Below, in pieces: positions 41,702-53,109 of a stretch of DNA of 64,000 bases (position 1 is the stretch's first letter; each line of letters begins with the position of its first letter). A program made the position numbers and the translations under genes. Under the pieces are notes generated by a model. The model was not told the DNA's origin. It did not search any database and was given only the letters and a program-made list of their open reading frames with translations. Origin of the DNA: Azolla caroliniana (Eukaryota; Polypodiophyta); contig JBHGNT010000016.1 in NCBI GenBank assembly GCA_043228905.1, positions 4,712,001 to 4,776,000 on the forward strand, written 5' to 3'.

Positions 41702-44365
41702 ATGGCACCCACGACTCAGAATCTTCAAGATTCACTTCAGGCACAAAACCCTAGGAGTAAGTTACTAAAACCGTTTCCAAAACGCAGCACAGACACAGAA
41801 GTTCATTATCGCTCCCCATCTCCATCGCTCTCAAGCTCAGAAACCCCGTCTCGCTCTCATCGCGCTAAACGCTCTTGCTCTCAAGCCCTCTTTCGCTCTC
41901 ATAACCCCTCTGCTGGACTTCCCCTTCCTGCTGTTCCTCCTGTGTCTCGCCCTCGCCTCATCACTCTTCTTCACGCTTCCACACAGTCGAACCCCGTCTC
42001 CATCTCCACCATGCCTCTTACCGCTTCAACAGAAACCCGCGCTTGGCTCCAGGAACGAGGAATGGGCAGTTACCTGAAGATCATCGATGCCCGCACGCAC
42101 CCAGATGCCCAAGCTGTGGCTAAACGTATAAGTCCCGAAGCCATCACCAACAATGTGCTTCGGGTTGTTTTGGACCTGCAACGGGGAGGGGACCATGAGG
42201 TCGACATACTCCCGGCATCAAAGATGAAAGCGTACTTCGGTGAGTACTCAGCCTCAGGGAAGGCATATCGCACGTATGGCGGTCCCAACTGAGCTTTCGG
42301 GGAGATTGCTCGTATATTAATGGAGTATGCGTTCGTGCATACGAACCCAACGAGCATGCCGCAGAACAAGGCAACCATCATCATCAACGCGTATGAAGGA
42401 AACAGAATCGATTGGGGAATCATCACAGGCGAGGGACTCCGCGCCGCCTTAGCTTCATTTCAGTCTGGTAAGAAGATGTTGTCTGTTCTTACCCACTTTT
42501 TGATGGTTCTATACCCACCCTCTTCTCTTCCTTCCCCTCGCACACTCACGTCCCCACCACCACCACGAAGGCAGAGAGAGAAATTCGTTGCCATCAGCCA
42601 CGAAGCATGGGAGGAGCCCACATCTCCTTCACCTCCTGCCACCAACCAAAACCCCGCATCTGCACCACCACCCACCCAACCCCAACAAAAAAGGGTAGTT
42701 TCCGAGATCTGCCAAGAATGGGAGGAGGAGGTAGCCGCGAAAGACAACACGACCGATAATGTCACCATTCGACAACCAATGTCGCGCCCCTCGGTAACTT
42801 CCCTAGGGCCTAGCCCACGCCCCAACACACAGCAGGCTGCACCACCACGACCCCAGAAAAGGAAGCAGGCGGAGGAAACGACACTATCGGCCCCGGAACC
42901 CCAAACACAACCGAGCAAGAGAAGACGACTCAACCGCGAGTCCTCGGAAGAACAGAAAGAGCCACAACAGGAGCAAGCCTTAGTTGTCAGACAGAGAAAC
43001 CTGGCCATCATCCCTGAGGAGGCATCGCTGAACTAGGGAAAGATCGAGCATGGGCAGACAACGCAGATCTCGGAGGATGAAGTCCTTGGGTATAAGGACC
43101 TCCCCGCGGAGGCTTATGAATTTAGTGCGCTCCTACGCCTCGGTATGACATTCGAGCTGGTCGACTTCCTCGCCAGAGCCCAAGTCGCGGCAGCCGCTCG
43201 AATGGCGGAGGAGCACGCTGAAACAAAAATGATTCAACGAGCGCTAATAGGTGAAATTGAGCCCCAGGAGGACAGGGCTTTACAAAAAATCGGGAGAAAG
43301 AAGCAGGCAAAACAGGCCGCTCTCCTCATGGAGGTCCCCGAGTTGAACACGGCCCTTATCGAGGCATATCAGGACCTGGATTGCACTACGACCCTTAAAG
43401 AAATGGCTGACGAGTTTTTCATCAAATGCAAGCTACTTTCGGAGCAAAAAGACGAATTATCGGATTCCTACTTCGCCCTACAAGAGGAGAGAATCATCGA
43501 ACGGGAACAAGTCCGGGCCGCGTGTCAAAAAGAACGGGAGCAAGCCACCGAAGAACTCACCAAGCATTACGAGCAGGCTATACAACTCGTAACCGCGGAT
43601 GCAAAGAACACTCAAGCCATCTATGAACTACGAGCGCAGAAGCTTCAGGCCAAGGTCGACGGCTTAAAACAGGAATTAGCAGCCATCCGAGCACAGCCCA
43701 GCATGGATGAGACACGCATCAGAATAATGATCGAGAAACAGCGCCAGCACCTGACCAAAAAGGTCGAGGAAACATTAAGTCACGCAAGAGACAAATGGGC
43801 AGCCCAAGCTGCCGAGTTGCATATTTTACGCGCCGACGCCGAGAACCGACGGAAGGAGGGCCGCGGCTTCTACAAAATGGACGAAGCCAGCATACAAAAC
43901 CTACGTGCAGATTTAACCGAGGGTTACTAGTCCTTGGCAAAATCTCACACCGCGGCAATCGAGCAAATAATGGAGGACTTCAATGACGGTCAGATGTTGT
44001 TTCGCCTGGAAGCAGAAGCCTTCGAATGAGAACGACTCGCAGCCATCCCAACTAGCCCTCCAACGGCCACAGAGTAGAAGGAAGAACCTTCCAGCAAGGA
44101 GATCACGGACACGGCATAGGAGGAACTTGCCCCGGCCAACAGACATCCCATGGACGCCCACACGGTACCAGATCCAGTCGAAGTAGAGGTCAGCGCCCTC
44201 AAACCCACACCCCCACCAGACGAATCGGCCGCACCGGAGGCGAACGCCCGAGAAAATATGACACCCCCAGACCAAACTCAACCCCCCGCACCGATAGTTC
44301 AACCAGACCACCCTGCCACCACCCCGGACCCCGAAAACATCCTCGACATCTTAAAAGAGGAATGA
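41702..44365 (+). pseudogene. Extra ORF downstream of integrase in gypsy H: proline-rich and coiled-coil protein
   Basis: One frame phase carries most of about 880 codons, broken by at least six stops (42292, 43034, 43928, 44028, 44075, 44117). Parts in order: a Ser/Pro-rich start (SPSPSLSSSETPSRSH), a globular part (ERGMGSYLKIIDARTHPD; TSMPQNKATIIINAYEGN), a basic proline-rich part with SKRRRL as a possible nuclear signal, a long alpha-helical coiled coil (about 43200-43920: EQKDELSDSYFALQEER, KEREQATEELTKHYEQA) and a proline-rich end. The globular part loosely recalls the plant transposon/ATHILA ORF-1 type domains found 3' of pol in Tat/Athila elements; that is an inference. I see no membrane segment, so an envelope role is not supported. 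Confidence 0.55.
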
Positions 44366-44463
44366 AACGAGGATCACGCGTAAACGGCAATTTTTGTAAT
44401 ATTGTTAGTATTTTGTAAGTCGTGGGTCCGACGGACAAGGTCCTGTCCCACGGGCGTGCCAAG

Positions 44464-44852
44464 TGTTGTCCAGAGGACAAAAATGTAAAATTAGGGAATT
44501 AGCAAACACCGAGTCCGAGTATCACAGGCCACCGACGGCTCGACTGTGTATTAGGGGAAAAGTTATTTAAACGAGGACCAGTACCTCAGAGAAAGAGAGA
44601 AGAAAAATATAGGCGGAAGCACTAGCTTAGTCCCTCGTAACTAGATAAACTTGTAAGGTCACCGGCCATAGGCCGTGTTATGTAATCTTTTCTATCATAG
44701 TAATATATCTGATTTGTGCCCATTTTGCTCCATGAGTCTGTGCTTTGATCCATACCTATGAGTTCAAAGCCGCCCACGCCTATCAAGACCTCGCTAGTGT
44801 TTTCTCTCTGAGCCCTGTCTCTCTCTCGACGCCTCTGTTACGAGCCTTCACA
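44464..44852 (+). repeat. Possible 3' LTR of gypsy H
   Basis: From TGTTGTCCAGAGGACAAAAA to CGAGCCTTCACA, with a TATA-like stretch (AAGTTATTTAAACG near 44560). It lies where a 3' LTR is expected. No second copy exists in the window, so both limits are guesses. Confidence 0.35.
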
Positions 44853-45012
44853 TACCACACCCTTGAATACCGATAGCCGCATATCTATCGAAGGTGTTCA
44901 CCCAAAGGAACAGGTAACATGAATCAATTGTGCAATCACAATTAGCAAGTCCTCCATCTTCCTCCCTCCTTTGATACCATCGGTCTCCCCCAAAATGAGC
45001 CAACCCCCCATG

Positions 45013-45302
45013 TGTCATAACTAGACTCGAACCCATAACCTTTTGTTACACGGGTCGAGACTTTACCATTAGGTTATGAATTGTAATTTGAAGGATATTA
45101 TTTTCATTTAGGTTTTATTGGGAAATTGATGTATATTCCAGATTTCTCTGGAACATTCTAGAAACTTCAGGAGTATTCCTGAAGACACTATAAAAGGAGG
45201 CGCAAGGCATTAGTTCGAACCAAATCGGTTCAACGCCAGTCTTAAGCCTTCTAACTACTGTTGTATATCTTCCTTCATATAATATATATATCTTTCGCAT
45301 CA

Positions 45303-45346
<44 letters not shown>

Positions 45347-45475
45347 ATTCCTTCTCTCAAAGTTCGACACCTCTCATAGTACTAATCCTTCTCTGTCTTA
45401 GTACTATTCCCCGAAAATAGTACTAATCCTTCTTTTAGTACTAATTCCTTCTCTGCCTTAATAGAGTTCCTGACA
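45013..45475 (+). mobile_element. Solo LTR of the chromovirus type, TSD CCATG
   Basis: 463 bp from TGTCATAACTAGACTCGAAC to GAGTTCCTGACA, flanked by perfect duplications CCATG (45008-45012, 45476-45480). It contains, in order, an antisense tRNA-like segment (minus strand GGTTATGGGTTCGAGTC and CCTAATGGTAAAG), the longest HSE array, a TATA box (TATAAAA, 45189-45195), a (TC)n tract (about 45307-45341) and repeated TAGTACTAAT motifs. It shares ends and layout with LTR D. Confidence 0.88.
45151..45183 (+). promoter_or_regulatory. Seven-unit heat-shock element array in solo LTR
   Basis: In strict 5-bp register: GAA-ca-TTC-ta-GAA-ac-TTC-ag-GAG-ta-TTC-ct-GAA. Six of the seven units are perfect and one has a single mismatch (GAG). 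It ends six bases before the TATA box at 45189. Confidence 0.7.
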
Positions 45476-45661
45476 CCATGTCAATGTAAGGATTTTAACC
45501 CACTAAGCTAGCATCTTTTTTAAATATTTTGTTTCGTTCATCTATTCTATATGGTCATACTTCTACTTCCTTGGCCTTGTTTAACTTGCAAAACACCAAA
45601 GATTTTGGCCATCTTCTCTCCGATTCTCAAGGTTTTGGATCATGTTCTCAAACATCATTTG

Positions 45662-46062
45662 TGTGAAAGATAGCTTGCGGAAGCGTTAGAAAGAACAATA
45701 CACAAAGAGAGAGAGAGAGAGAGAGAGAGACAAGGACACACTATTTTTCAAAATTATATGAATACTCTGTGTTCTCTCTCTTCTGTATCTACAACGCGCT
45801 CATCAACGTTATTTATACAAGTCCACACGGGACTGTTAGAAGTACGGTGTACTTCAATGCTCACACGAGCGTCTGACACTAACTACGAGACTATAACTGC
45901 CTAGTAGTCTAACCTATACTAGGCTTCCGGTTACGGATTGGATCCGTCATACCGGCTCCCCAACTCACTGGTCCTTACTGCTCACCGGCATACTGATTCA
46001 TCTCGCTTACCAACTCAAGCTTATTCAGTCGATTCGGCTCCGGTTGAGCTTGCCGCTCAACA
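45662..46062 (-). repeat. Copia I 3' LTR
   Basis: 401 bp; minus strand starts TGTTGAGCGGCAAGCTCAAC and ends CTATCTTTCACA. It contains a (GA)n tract at about 45711-45730. Confidence 0.93.
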
Positions 46063-46368
46063 CTCCCCCTCAAGCTCAACCTGAGGTAGGGTCGTAGTGT
46101 CAACCTCTGTGGTAGCCGGTTCTTCCAACCGACTTCTCCTGGTGTCGCTTCGCCTTGCTCGCGCTCCTTGTCCGGTCTGGCCCCGTTTGCCGCGACCCCT
46201 TTAGTTCTACGCGCCTCGACCTTCGGGATGTCTGCTTAATAGGCCCATCTCAGCTCCTTCGTTGCTATGACTCCGGCACTTGATCCGTCGGTTCCTCCAC
46301 GATGGCGTCGACTTCCGCTGCGTCCGTGTCTCCTTGGCCTCTCGTTGATCCGACTCATCCGGATCCGT

Positions 46369-48963
46369 CTATTGATCCAAATCGGCTATCTCTGACTCGT
46401 TCCAGCTCTTGTTCAAATCGGTATCCTCCGATTCGATTTTCGGCTTCATGCCTCTCACCACATCGGACCACGTCCGGGTCTTGGCCTTCTCCGTGCTTCC
46501 CTTGGTTTCTTCAGCCAGTTCACCGACCTGTTCGGATGTGCCGACTTCCTTCGTCGACTCGGCTTCATTTTTCTTCTTGTCTCCACCTCTATCGGTTCTT
46601 CTCTTACCTACGAGTTCAACAGTTTTTTTGCCTTTGCCCGTTTCAGTAGTGTCTTTACCCGTTTCGGTAGTGTCTTTGCCCTTGCGTCTCCCCCTCAAGT
46701 GCGGCACGTCAAGATGCTGAACACCAAGCATTTCGGTAAAGTGCTGCAACTTGTCCGACCCGAGTGGCTTAGTGAAGATGTCGGCAACTTGCCGATCCGT
46801 GTGAACATACTGTAGTTCAACTTCACCGCTCAGGACCCACTCACGCACGAAGTGATAATGCACTTCTATGTGCTTTGTGCGAGCATGGAACACAGGGTTC
46901 TTAGCGAGCTGCATGCTGCTGAGGTTATCATAGTAGATCAGGATCGGGGTCGGTACCTCGATCCGCAGGTCTTGCAGCAGTCGCCGAAGCCAAACGGCTT
47001 CGCAGGTGGCAACGGTCGTGCCCCGATATTCAGCCTCAGTGCTGGATAGAGCCACTGTTGGCTGCTTTTTGCTGCTCCACGCAACAATCGCGCTCCCAAG
47101 AGAAAACATAAAGCCGGAAGTTGAGCGACAATCCGTTGCATCGCCAGCCCAGTCGGCATTCGTGTAGCCGACAAGCTTTTCGGTTATACCTTGCCAGTAT
47201 AAGAGCCCCCGGTCCTTAGTGCCGCTTACATACCTCAGTATTCGTTGCGCGCACTGAAGGTGCTCCACGGTCGGCTTCTGCATGAATTGGCTTACCACTC
47301 TGACCGGATAGCTAATGTCGGGTCGGGTGATGGTCAAGTAGATCAAGCTTCCAACTATTTGTCGGAACCGTTTCTCATCGCAAGCCGGTCCGGAGTTGGG
47401 ACAGATCTTCTGGTTCCGGTCCAGGGGTGTGGAGACAGGTCGGCATTCCGTCATGCCGAACTTGTACAACATATTCAACACATAATGGCGTTGAGAAAGC
47501 AATATGCCGTCAGGGGTGCGGATCACCTCGATCCCCAAGAAATAATGAAGGTCCCCCAAGTCCTTCATATCAAATGCGTCTGACAACTGGGACTTGACGC
47601 GGTTGATTTCCGGAAGACCTGGGCCGGTGATGACTAAATCATCAACATAGAGTAAGATACATACCGGACCGTTTGAGCCTTGACAGATGAACAGGGAAGA
47701 GTCCGACTTAGAGGCAACAAACCCCATCTTTTGCAACCGGTGCGTGATCTTAACATTCCAAGCACGGGGGGCTTGCTTCAAGCCGTACAATGACTTCCTC
47801 AATTGGCATACCGCCAATTTGTTCACCTCCGACTGAAATCCGGGGGGTTGAGTCATAAAGACTTCTTCTTCAAGATCTCCTTGAAGGAAGGCATTCTTCA
47901 CATCCATTTGATGAAGATGCCACTCCCTTGCCACAGCAACCTCCAGTACCACACGAACCGTCGTCATCTTCGCTACAGGAGCGAAGGTCTCGTTGTAGTC
48001 GATTCCGTGGGTTTGCGCATATCCCTTTGCCACTAACCGGGCCTTGTACCGGTTAATTGTACCATCTGCATTGTACTTTACCTTGTACACCCACTTGCAT
48101 CCGATCGGTTTACAGTGACGGGGAGGGTCAACTAAGTCCCAAGTTCTGTTGGCATCCAGTGCCCGCATTTCTTCCTCCATAGCGGCACGCCAATTTGCGT
48201 CCTTTGCCGCTTCTGCGTAGCTCTCCGGCTCACGCACTTCCGCCACCTTGGTCATGTATGCATAATGATGCGCCATGTACTCGTTATACCCGTACCGTTT
48301 AACGGGATCCTTCTGGCGGGTGGACCGGCGTAACTCACCGTTACCCAGTATGAGACCCTTCTTGGCCGGTTCGGTCTTCGTTCCCGAAGATCTACCTATG
48401 TCCTTGCCGAAGTCAAATACGCACCGATCTGACTCATCATTGCCGGTCTCGAATTCCGACATCTTCTGCTTCCCCTTCTCTTTGCATGTGAACCGTCTCC
48501 TTGGTTCCTTGCGTGGGGAGAGTACGACAGAGTCTCCACTACTCGCCATCTCATCATCCGACTGGTTGGACTGATACAGTCTCTCATTCGGTCCGCTTAA
48601 CCGGAATGATTCAGGACTCTCATCTTGAGTCCCGGCTTCATCTTTCTCTACCTGGGCCGGTTCAGGCTCACTAGCCCCATCCTCCAACATCGGGTCGGGA
48701 TCGGAAGTCGGAGTTGGTAAGGAATGCCACGATGCCGATTCATCAAACTCGACATCTCGGCTGACTCGGACCTTCTTCGTCTGGGGGTTATAACACTTAT
48801 ACCCCTTTTGCTCTTGAGCATAGCCGACTAGGATGCATTTTTCCGATTTTGCACCCAGCTTTCTCCGCTTCTCGTCCAGCACATGTACATAGGCTATGCT
48901 GCCGAATATCCGAAGGTGTCTCAAATTCGGCTTGCGCCCGAAATACAGCTCGTGAGCTGACAC
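46369..48963 (-). pseudogene. Copia I integrase end, linker, reverse transcriptase, RNase H and C-terminal extension
   Basis: 864 codons open without a stop after the amber codon at about 48986-48988. Order: integrase C-terminus (GRKPNLRHLRIFGSIAYVHV), charged linker, RT with QMDVKNAFLQGDLEEEVF, SLYGLKQAPRAWN and ILLYVDDLVITGPG (YVDD intact), RNase H (YTNADWAGD, SSTEAEY, YYDNLSS where CDN is usual, KHIEVHYHFV), then HLRGR. After that come about 90 residues: a duplicated DTTETGK, a KKKNEAESTKEV stretch and RTWSDVVRGMKPKIESE with SWNESE. It is the best-preserved RT of the three related copies. Confidence 0.87.
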
Positions 48964-50989
48964 CTTGTCCCCAATCCGATTCTAGATGTAAACGACCATT
49001 TGGACCGCCTCCGCCCAGTAGATCTTGGGCATGCTCTTTTCCTCCAACATTGCCCTAGCAGCGTCAATCAGCGACCGATTCTTCCTTTCGGCCACACCGT
49101 TCTGTTGCGGTGTGTATCTGCAGCTGAACTCTCGCTGAATTCCTTTTTGTTGCAGATAGCTGTTGAATTGGCCGGAAAAGTACTCTTTTCCGCCATCCGG
49201 CCATAGCCATTTGATCTTCCTATTTGATTCCCGTTCCACCATCTTCTGGAAGCTCCGGAAACACTCGAAGTCTTCGCTCTTCCGCTCAATGAGGTAGATC
49301 CACGTATGCTGCGTGTAGTCGTCGATGAAGGAGACGAAATATCGACTCCCGCCAATGCTAACATGTTGTGCCAATCCCCACACATCCGAATGGATAAGAT
49401 CGAGCGTTTTACGGCTTCGATTTCTTTCGGTGGGGAATGGAAGCCGATGTTGCTTCCCGAGTTGGCAAGCTTCACAAATTTGGGCTTTCCGGCCGCTAAA
49501 CTTCGGCAAACCGAAAACAACTTGTTCCGTTTGCAGGTCTTGAAGCCTCCGGTAGTTGACGTGGCCGATCCGTTTGTGCCACAAGTCGATATCCGACTCG
49601 ACCTTCTGTCCTTTGGCGAACAGTGCGGTGTCGACGTCATTGGTGTTGAGGATAAACATCCTCCCATCTCTGCGCCCTTGCGCAATAACTTTGCCTTCAT
49701 CCTCAATGAAGCACCCGAGGTGCGTAAACCGCACCTGCATCCCCTGGTCGACAATCTGTCCGACCGACACCAGGTTCTTCGTGATCGTTGGAACATGTAA
49801 TACATTCATCAGCTTCCCCCTCTGTCCGACGTGGCTCAAAGGGACTTCTCCGACGTGCACGATCGGGTGGGGAGTGTCGTCTCCGGTTTCGACAACTCCT
49901 GGTTGATCCGGCTTCTCCAAAAAGGAGAACCACTCCCCGTGGCTCGTCATGTGGTTCGATGCGCCGAAGTCAACATACCACACTTCCTCCGATTTGGAAG
50001 TGGTCTTCTTCATTGAGTTTTTGCCTTGTGCTTCATCACCAAGGCTGGCCCCTTACCGTTCTTGGATCCTCCCGATCCATTTGCGTAGTGCGAGCTTTGC
50101 CGGCCTTCCTTACCGGTCTTGCCGGATCTGGATTTGTCCGAATCAGCACGCTTTCTCCAGCACTCGCTTTCCCTATGGCCCTTTTTACCACAGTACCAGC
50201 ATTCCGTAGCGGATTTGTCTTGCCGGCCTCCGGCACCACCTTGACTCCCTCTGCTTGTGGAAGTCCCGGAACTGCTATCGGCACACTCACTGTGCCTTCG
50301 TTCCTGCTCTTGCCAGCCGCCTCCATTGCGTTCCAACCTGCCTCCTCCACCACGCCCGCGGGACCGATCCGCTCCCGTGTACAGCATCCGGCTATCTGGG
50401 GATGCACTGGTAGATGCACCGGCGTGGTTCTCCTCTACAAGGAGCATCGTCTGTAAGTCGAAAAATGAGGGCGTATTCTCCCTTGTACGAACCGCAATCC
50501 GGAAAGCTCCAAACTTGGACGCCAGGCCTCCAAGACAGACATGCACCATCCGTCTTCCTCTACGGTGACGTTAATAGAGGCAAGCGTGTCACAGATCCCT
50601 TTGATCCGGGCTGTGTAATCTGCCACCGACATGTTCTTCTGTCGAACATTGCTCAACTCCTGTTTGAGTTGCAGCTTCCGGGCAGTGGTGCTTGCGACAA
50701 AGACCTTTTTCAAGTTTCCCCAAGCATCCTTCGGTGTCTTGGCGTCACGGATATGGCTGAGCAACTGGTCACCGACACTGGACGCGAAGCAGTACATCAC
50801 CATGCTTGCCGCCTGTTCCCACACTCGGAAGTCCTTGTGTGTCGTCTCCGGTGCTGAATCGTTCACTCCGTCGACATAACTCCAATAGCCATGCCCAAGC
50901 AAGTACTGGTGCATCTTGTATGACCAAGATGCATAGTTGGTTTTGTCGAGCTTCTCCACCGGGAGCGACGTAGCCATACCTCTGTCCAT
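48964..50989 (-). pseudogene. Copia I gag, protease and integrase (one stop, two frameshifts)
   Basis: Gag starts at the ATG ending at 50989 (MDRGMATSLPVEKLDKTNY); an upstream GTG-started reading is ignored. A one-base loss near 50548 (EED-MVHV) and a two-base gain near 50020 (MKHKA-KTQ) shift the frame. The zinc knuckle is CWYCGKKGHRESEC. The protease motif is WYVDFGASNHM, so D-S-G has become D-F-G. The integrase has HKRIGH, CEAC, IHSDVWG, WPDGGKEY and QQNGVAERKN, all acids present. A TAG replaces the Gln codon of YIQNRIG at about 48986. Confidence 0.87.
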
Positions 50990-51084
50990 TTCTCCTTTTG
51001 TGTCTGTTTTCCGATCTGTTAGGGTTTCCTTCACAAGCGTAGATGTCTGCAGCAGAGGTTCTCAACCCACGCGCTCTGATACCA

Positions 51085-51501
51085 TGTGAAAGATAGCTTG
51101 CGGAAGCGTTAGAAAGAACAATACACAAAGAGAGAGAGAGAGAGAGAGAGAGAGTAGGACACACTATTTTTCAAAATTATATGAATACTCTGTGTTCTCT
51201 CTCTTCTGTATCTACAATGCGCTCATCAACGTTATTTATACAAGTCCACACGGGACTGTTAGAAGTACGGTGTACTTCAATGCTCACACGAGCGTCTAAC
51301 ACTAACTACGAGACTATAACTGCCTAGTAGTCTAACCTATACTAGGCTTCATGTTACGGATTGGATCCGTCATACCGGCTCCCCAGCTCACCGGTCCTTA
51401 CTGCTTACCGGCTCGGTTGCTCACCGACATACCAATTCATCTCACTTACCAGCTCAGGCTTATTCAGCTAATCCGGCTCCGGTTGAGCTTGCCGCTCAAC
51501 A
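51085..51501 (-). repeat. Copia I 5' LTR
   Basis: 417 bp partner of 45662-46062. On the minus strand it is followed by the PBS TGGTATCAGAGC (51084-51073). Confidence 0.93.
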
Positions 51502-51506
51502 ATTTG

Positions 51507-53109
51507 GAATGATCCCAAAGGATCGTTTAAGAGTTTAACGTCGTCAACATTTGTTGAATCAAGTACCCTCATGATTTTACACTAGTTGGTGCTATCACTA
51601 CCATTGGATTGTTTGGGTATGAGTATGGTGGTGGAAATATTGAACTTTCACAATGTATAGTTTGCGTCAAGCATTCCCTTTGGCATTACTAGCAATTGTG
51701 ACCTCCCCTTGTTATGAGTGCCACTTCCACTTTCAATGGTTTCCATCTTCTAATAGACCAATACATAGTTGTCGCCTTTACAACTTTCTCCTCCACAACT
51801 ATTCTAGATGGCTAATGATGAACCTCACTCTAAATGTCATGTGAACTTGGACTAATAACAAATAAAGCACATATCATAACAAAGAACATATCAATACATA
51901 TCATTTACATACCCATATAGTTGTCCAAATGTAATAAATGAAATTAAGATTAGAATATAGATCAAAAGAGGGCATCTTAATGCAAAAACATTGTGAAGTA
52001 GTATTGCTAAGAGGTGATTCAAAATGCAAAGTTAACTAGTTATTCACATATGCATAATTTGTGGGAGTGTTGATCTCAATTGGTACTCTCATAAAATATG
52101 TCGCACACTTTCCTTTGTTTTTAATTTGATTTAGTTTTGTTCAACCATAACACAATCTAGAATACAAGCAACAATCCGCCCAATGCTTTTGTGTCATGTT
52201 AACAAGGATTCTCATCTAGGCAACTTAGTTTATTGGTGGATTTACATTGAGATCAAACGAGCATGAGCTCTAGCCTAAAGCTAACTAGTTGGAGCAAAGT
52301 TATAAAGGGAAAGACTCGGAAATTGGCTTGAGTTCCTCTTTATACTCCCAAAGCCCCCTCCCCAGTTCTCGTTGTTTTTTGGAATGCACCCAGGTCAAAG
52401 GCAAATGAGAAGTGATGGGGGTGCTTGCACCTTCACATGCTTCTATAGGACCTCCATTTTCTTTATGGGCACATGCCAAAGTTGGGGGACGATGCCAATA
52501 TGGAATGCATTAGAACATTCCTTGTTACATCTTGAAATGGTGAAATAACTAACTACAATTTGATGCAAATGATGTTAGAAGAGGCGACAAAGCTATTGTG
52601 GTGTTTGTTTTGTGTGATTGTTCATGTTACAATTGCAGCTATAAGGTGTGGTCACACACACACACACACACACACACGTATGTATGTATGTATATGCTCT
52701 TGTCGACTTACGTAGATGCTTCAATGTGCCCATTGTTTGTGCCAACATCTTGAAAAGGTGAAATAACTTACTAACATTTGATGCAAATGATGTTGGAAGA
52801 AGTGACAAACCTAGTGTGATGTTTGTTTCATGCGATTGTTCGTGTTACATTGGCAAGTATGTATAGTGTGTGGGTATATATGTATATGCTCTCGTCGACT
52901 CACGCATATCCTACAATGTGCCCTTCTTGTTTGTGCCTCCGTATCATGGCCCTTGGGGTCTGTTTTAATGACACTTACAGGGGTATTTGTGGAAATAAAT
53001 AAACCTCTCTCGCATATACGCTTTTTTTGTGTCTTTTGTTAAGCGCTCCTTTTGCTCAGTAGTTTTCCGAGTGTGCAGCAGCCGTAGGAAGGAGCGAGCT
53101 TCCGCAGCG
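51507..53109. other. RPL13 upstream region with a tandem duplication of about 218 bp
   Basis: 51507-52527 is AT-rich with no recognised gene. The segment from CATCTTGAAATGGTGAAATA (52528) recurs from CATCTTGAAAAGGTGAAATA (52746). Both copies contain TTTGATGCAAATGATGTT, a GTATATGCTCT(T/C)GTCGACT stretch and CAATGTGCCC. The first copy also holds a (CA)n and GTAT repeat (52653-52690). The second copy ends about 165 bp before the RPL13 start codon. No TATA box is evident. Confidence 0.65.

Larger units (their letters stand above)
39392..44852 (+). mobile_element. Ty3/gypsy element H, Tat-like, 5'-truncated
   Basis: It starts abruptly within the RT domain (FGLKTAPATFQRIITEIF). It then has the RT end, a shortened RNase H, a complete integrase, a roughly 300-bp spacer, an extra ORF region (41702-44365) and a possible 3' LTR (44464-44852). 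The integrase style (STPYYSQVNGLAESTNK; C-terminal ANGFRLRPY) is of the non-chromodomain Tat type. No 5' LTR, gag or protease is in the window. Confidence 0.72.
45662..51501 (-). mobile_element. Complete Ty1/copia element I (minus strand), TSD ATTTG
   Basis: LTRs at 45662-46062 (3') and 51085-51501 (5'), primer-binding site at 51073-51084, purine tract at 46063-46075, and perfect target duplications ATTTG at 45657-45661 and 51502-51506. At 5840 bp it is the only copia element here without nested insertions. The 5' LTR has an extra short repeat of the CACCGG region. The coding region has three lesions. Confidence 0.95.

Noticed and set aside
42320-43036. Independent host gene in the extra ORF of gypsy H
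   Set aside because: It continues in frame with the segments before and after it, with stops between, at the position between integrase and the presumed 3' LTR; part of the element is simpler.
41702-44365. Envelope gene of gypsy H
   Set aside because: No signal peptide, membrane segment or surface/transmembrane cleavage pattern; mainly coiled coil and proline-rich.
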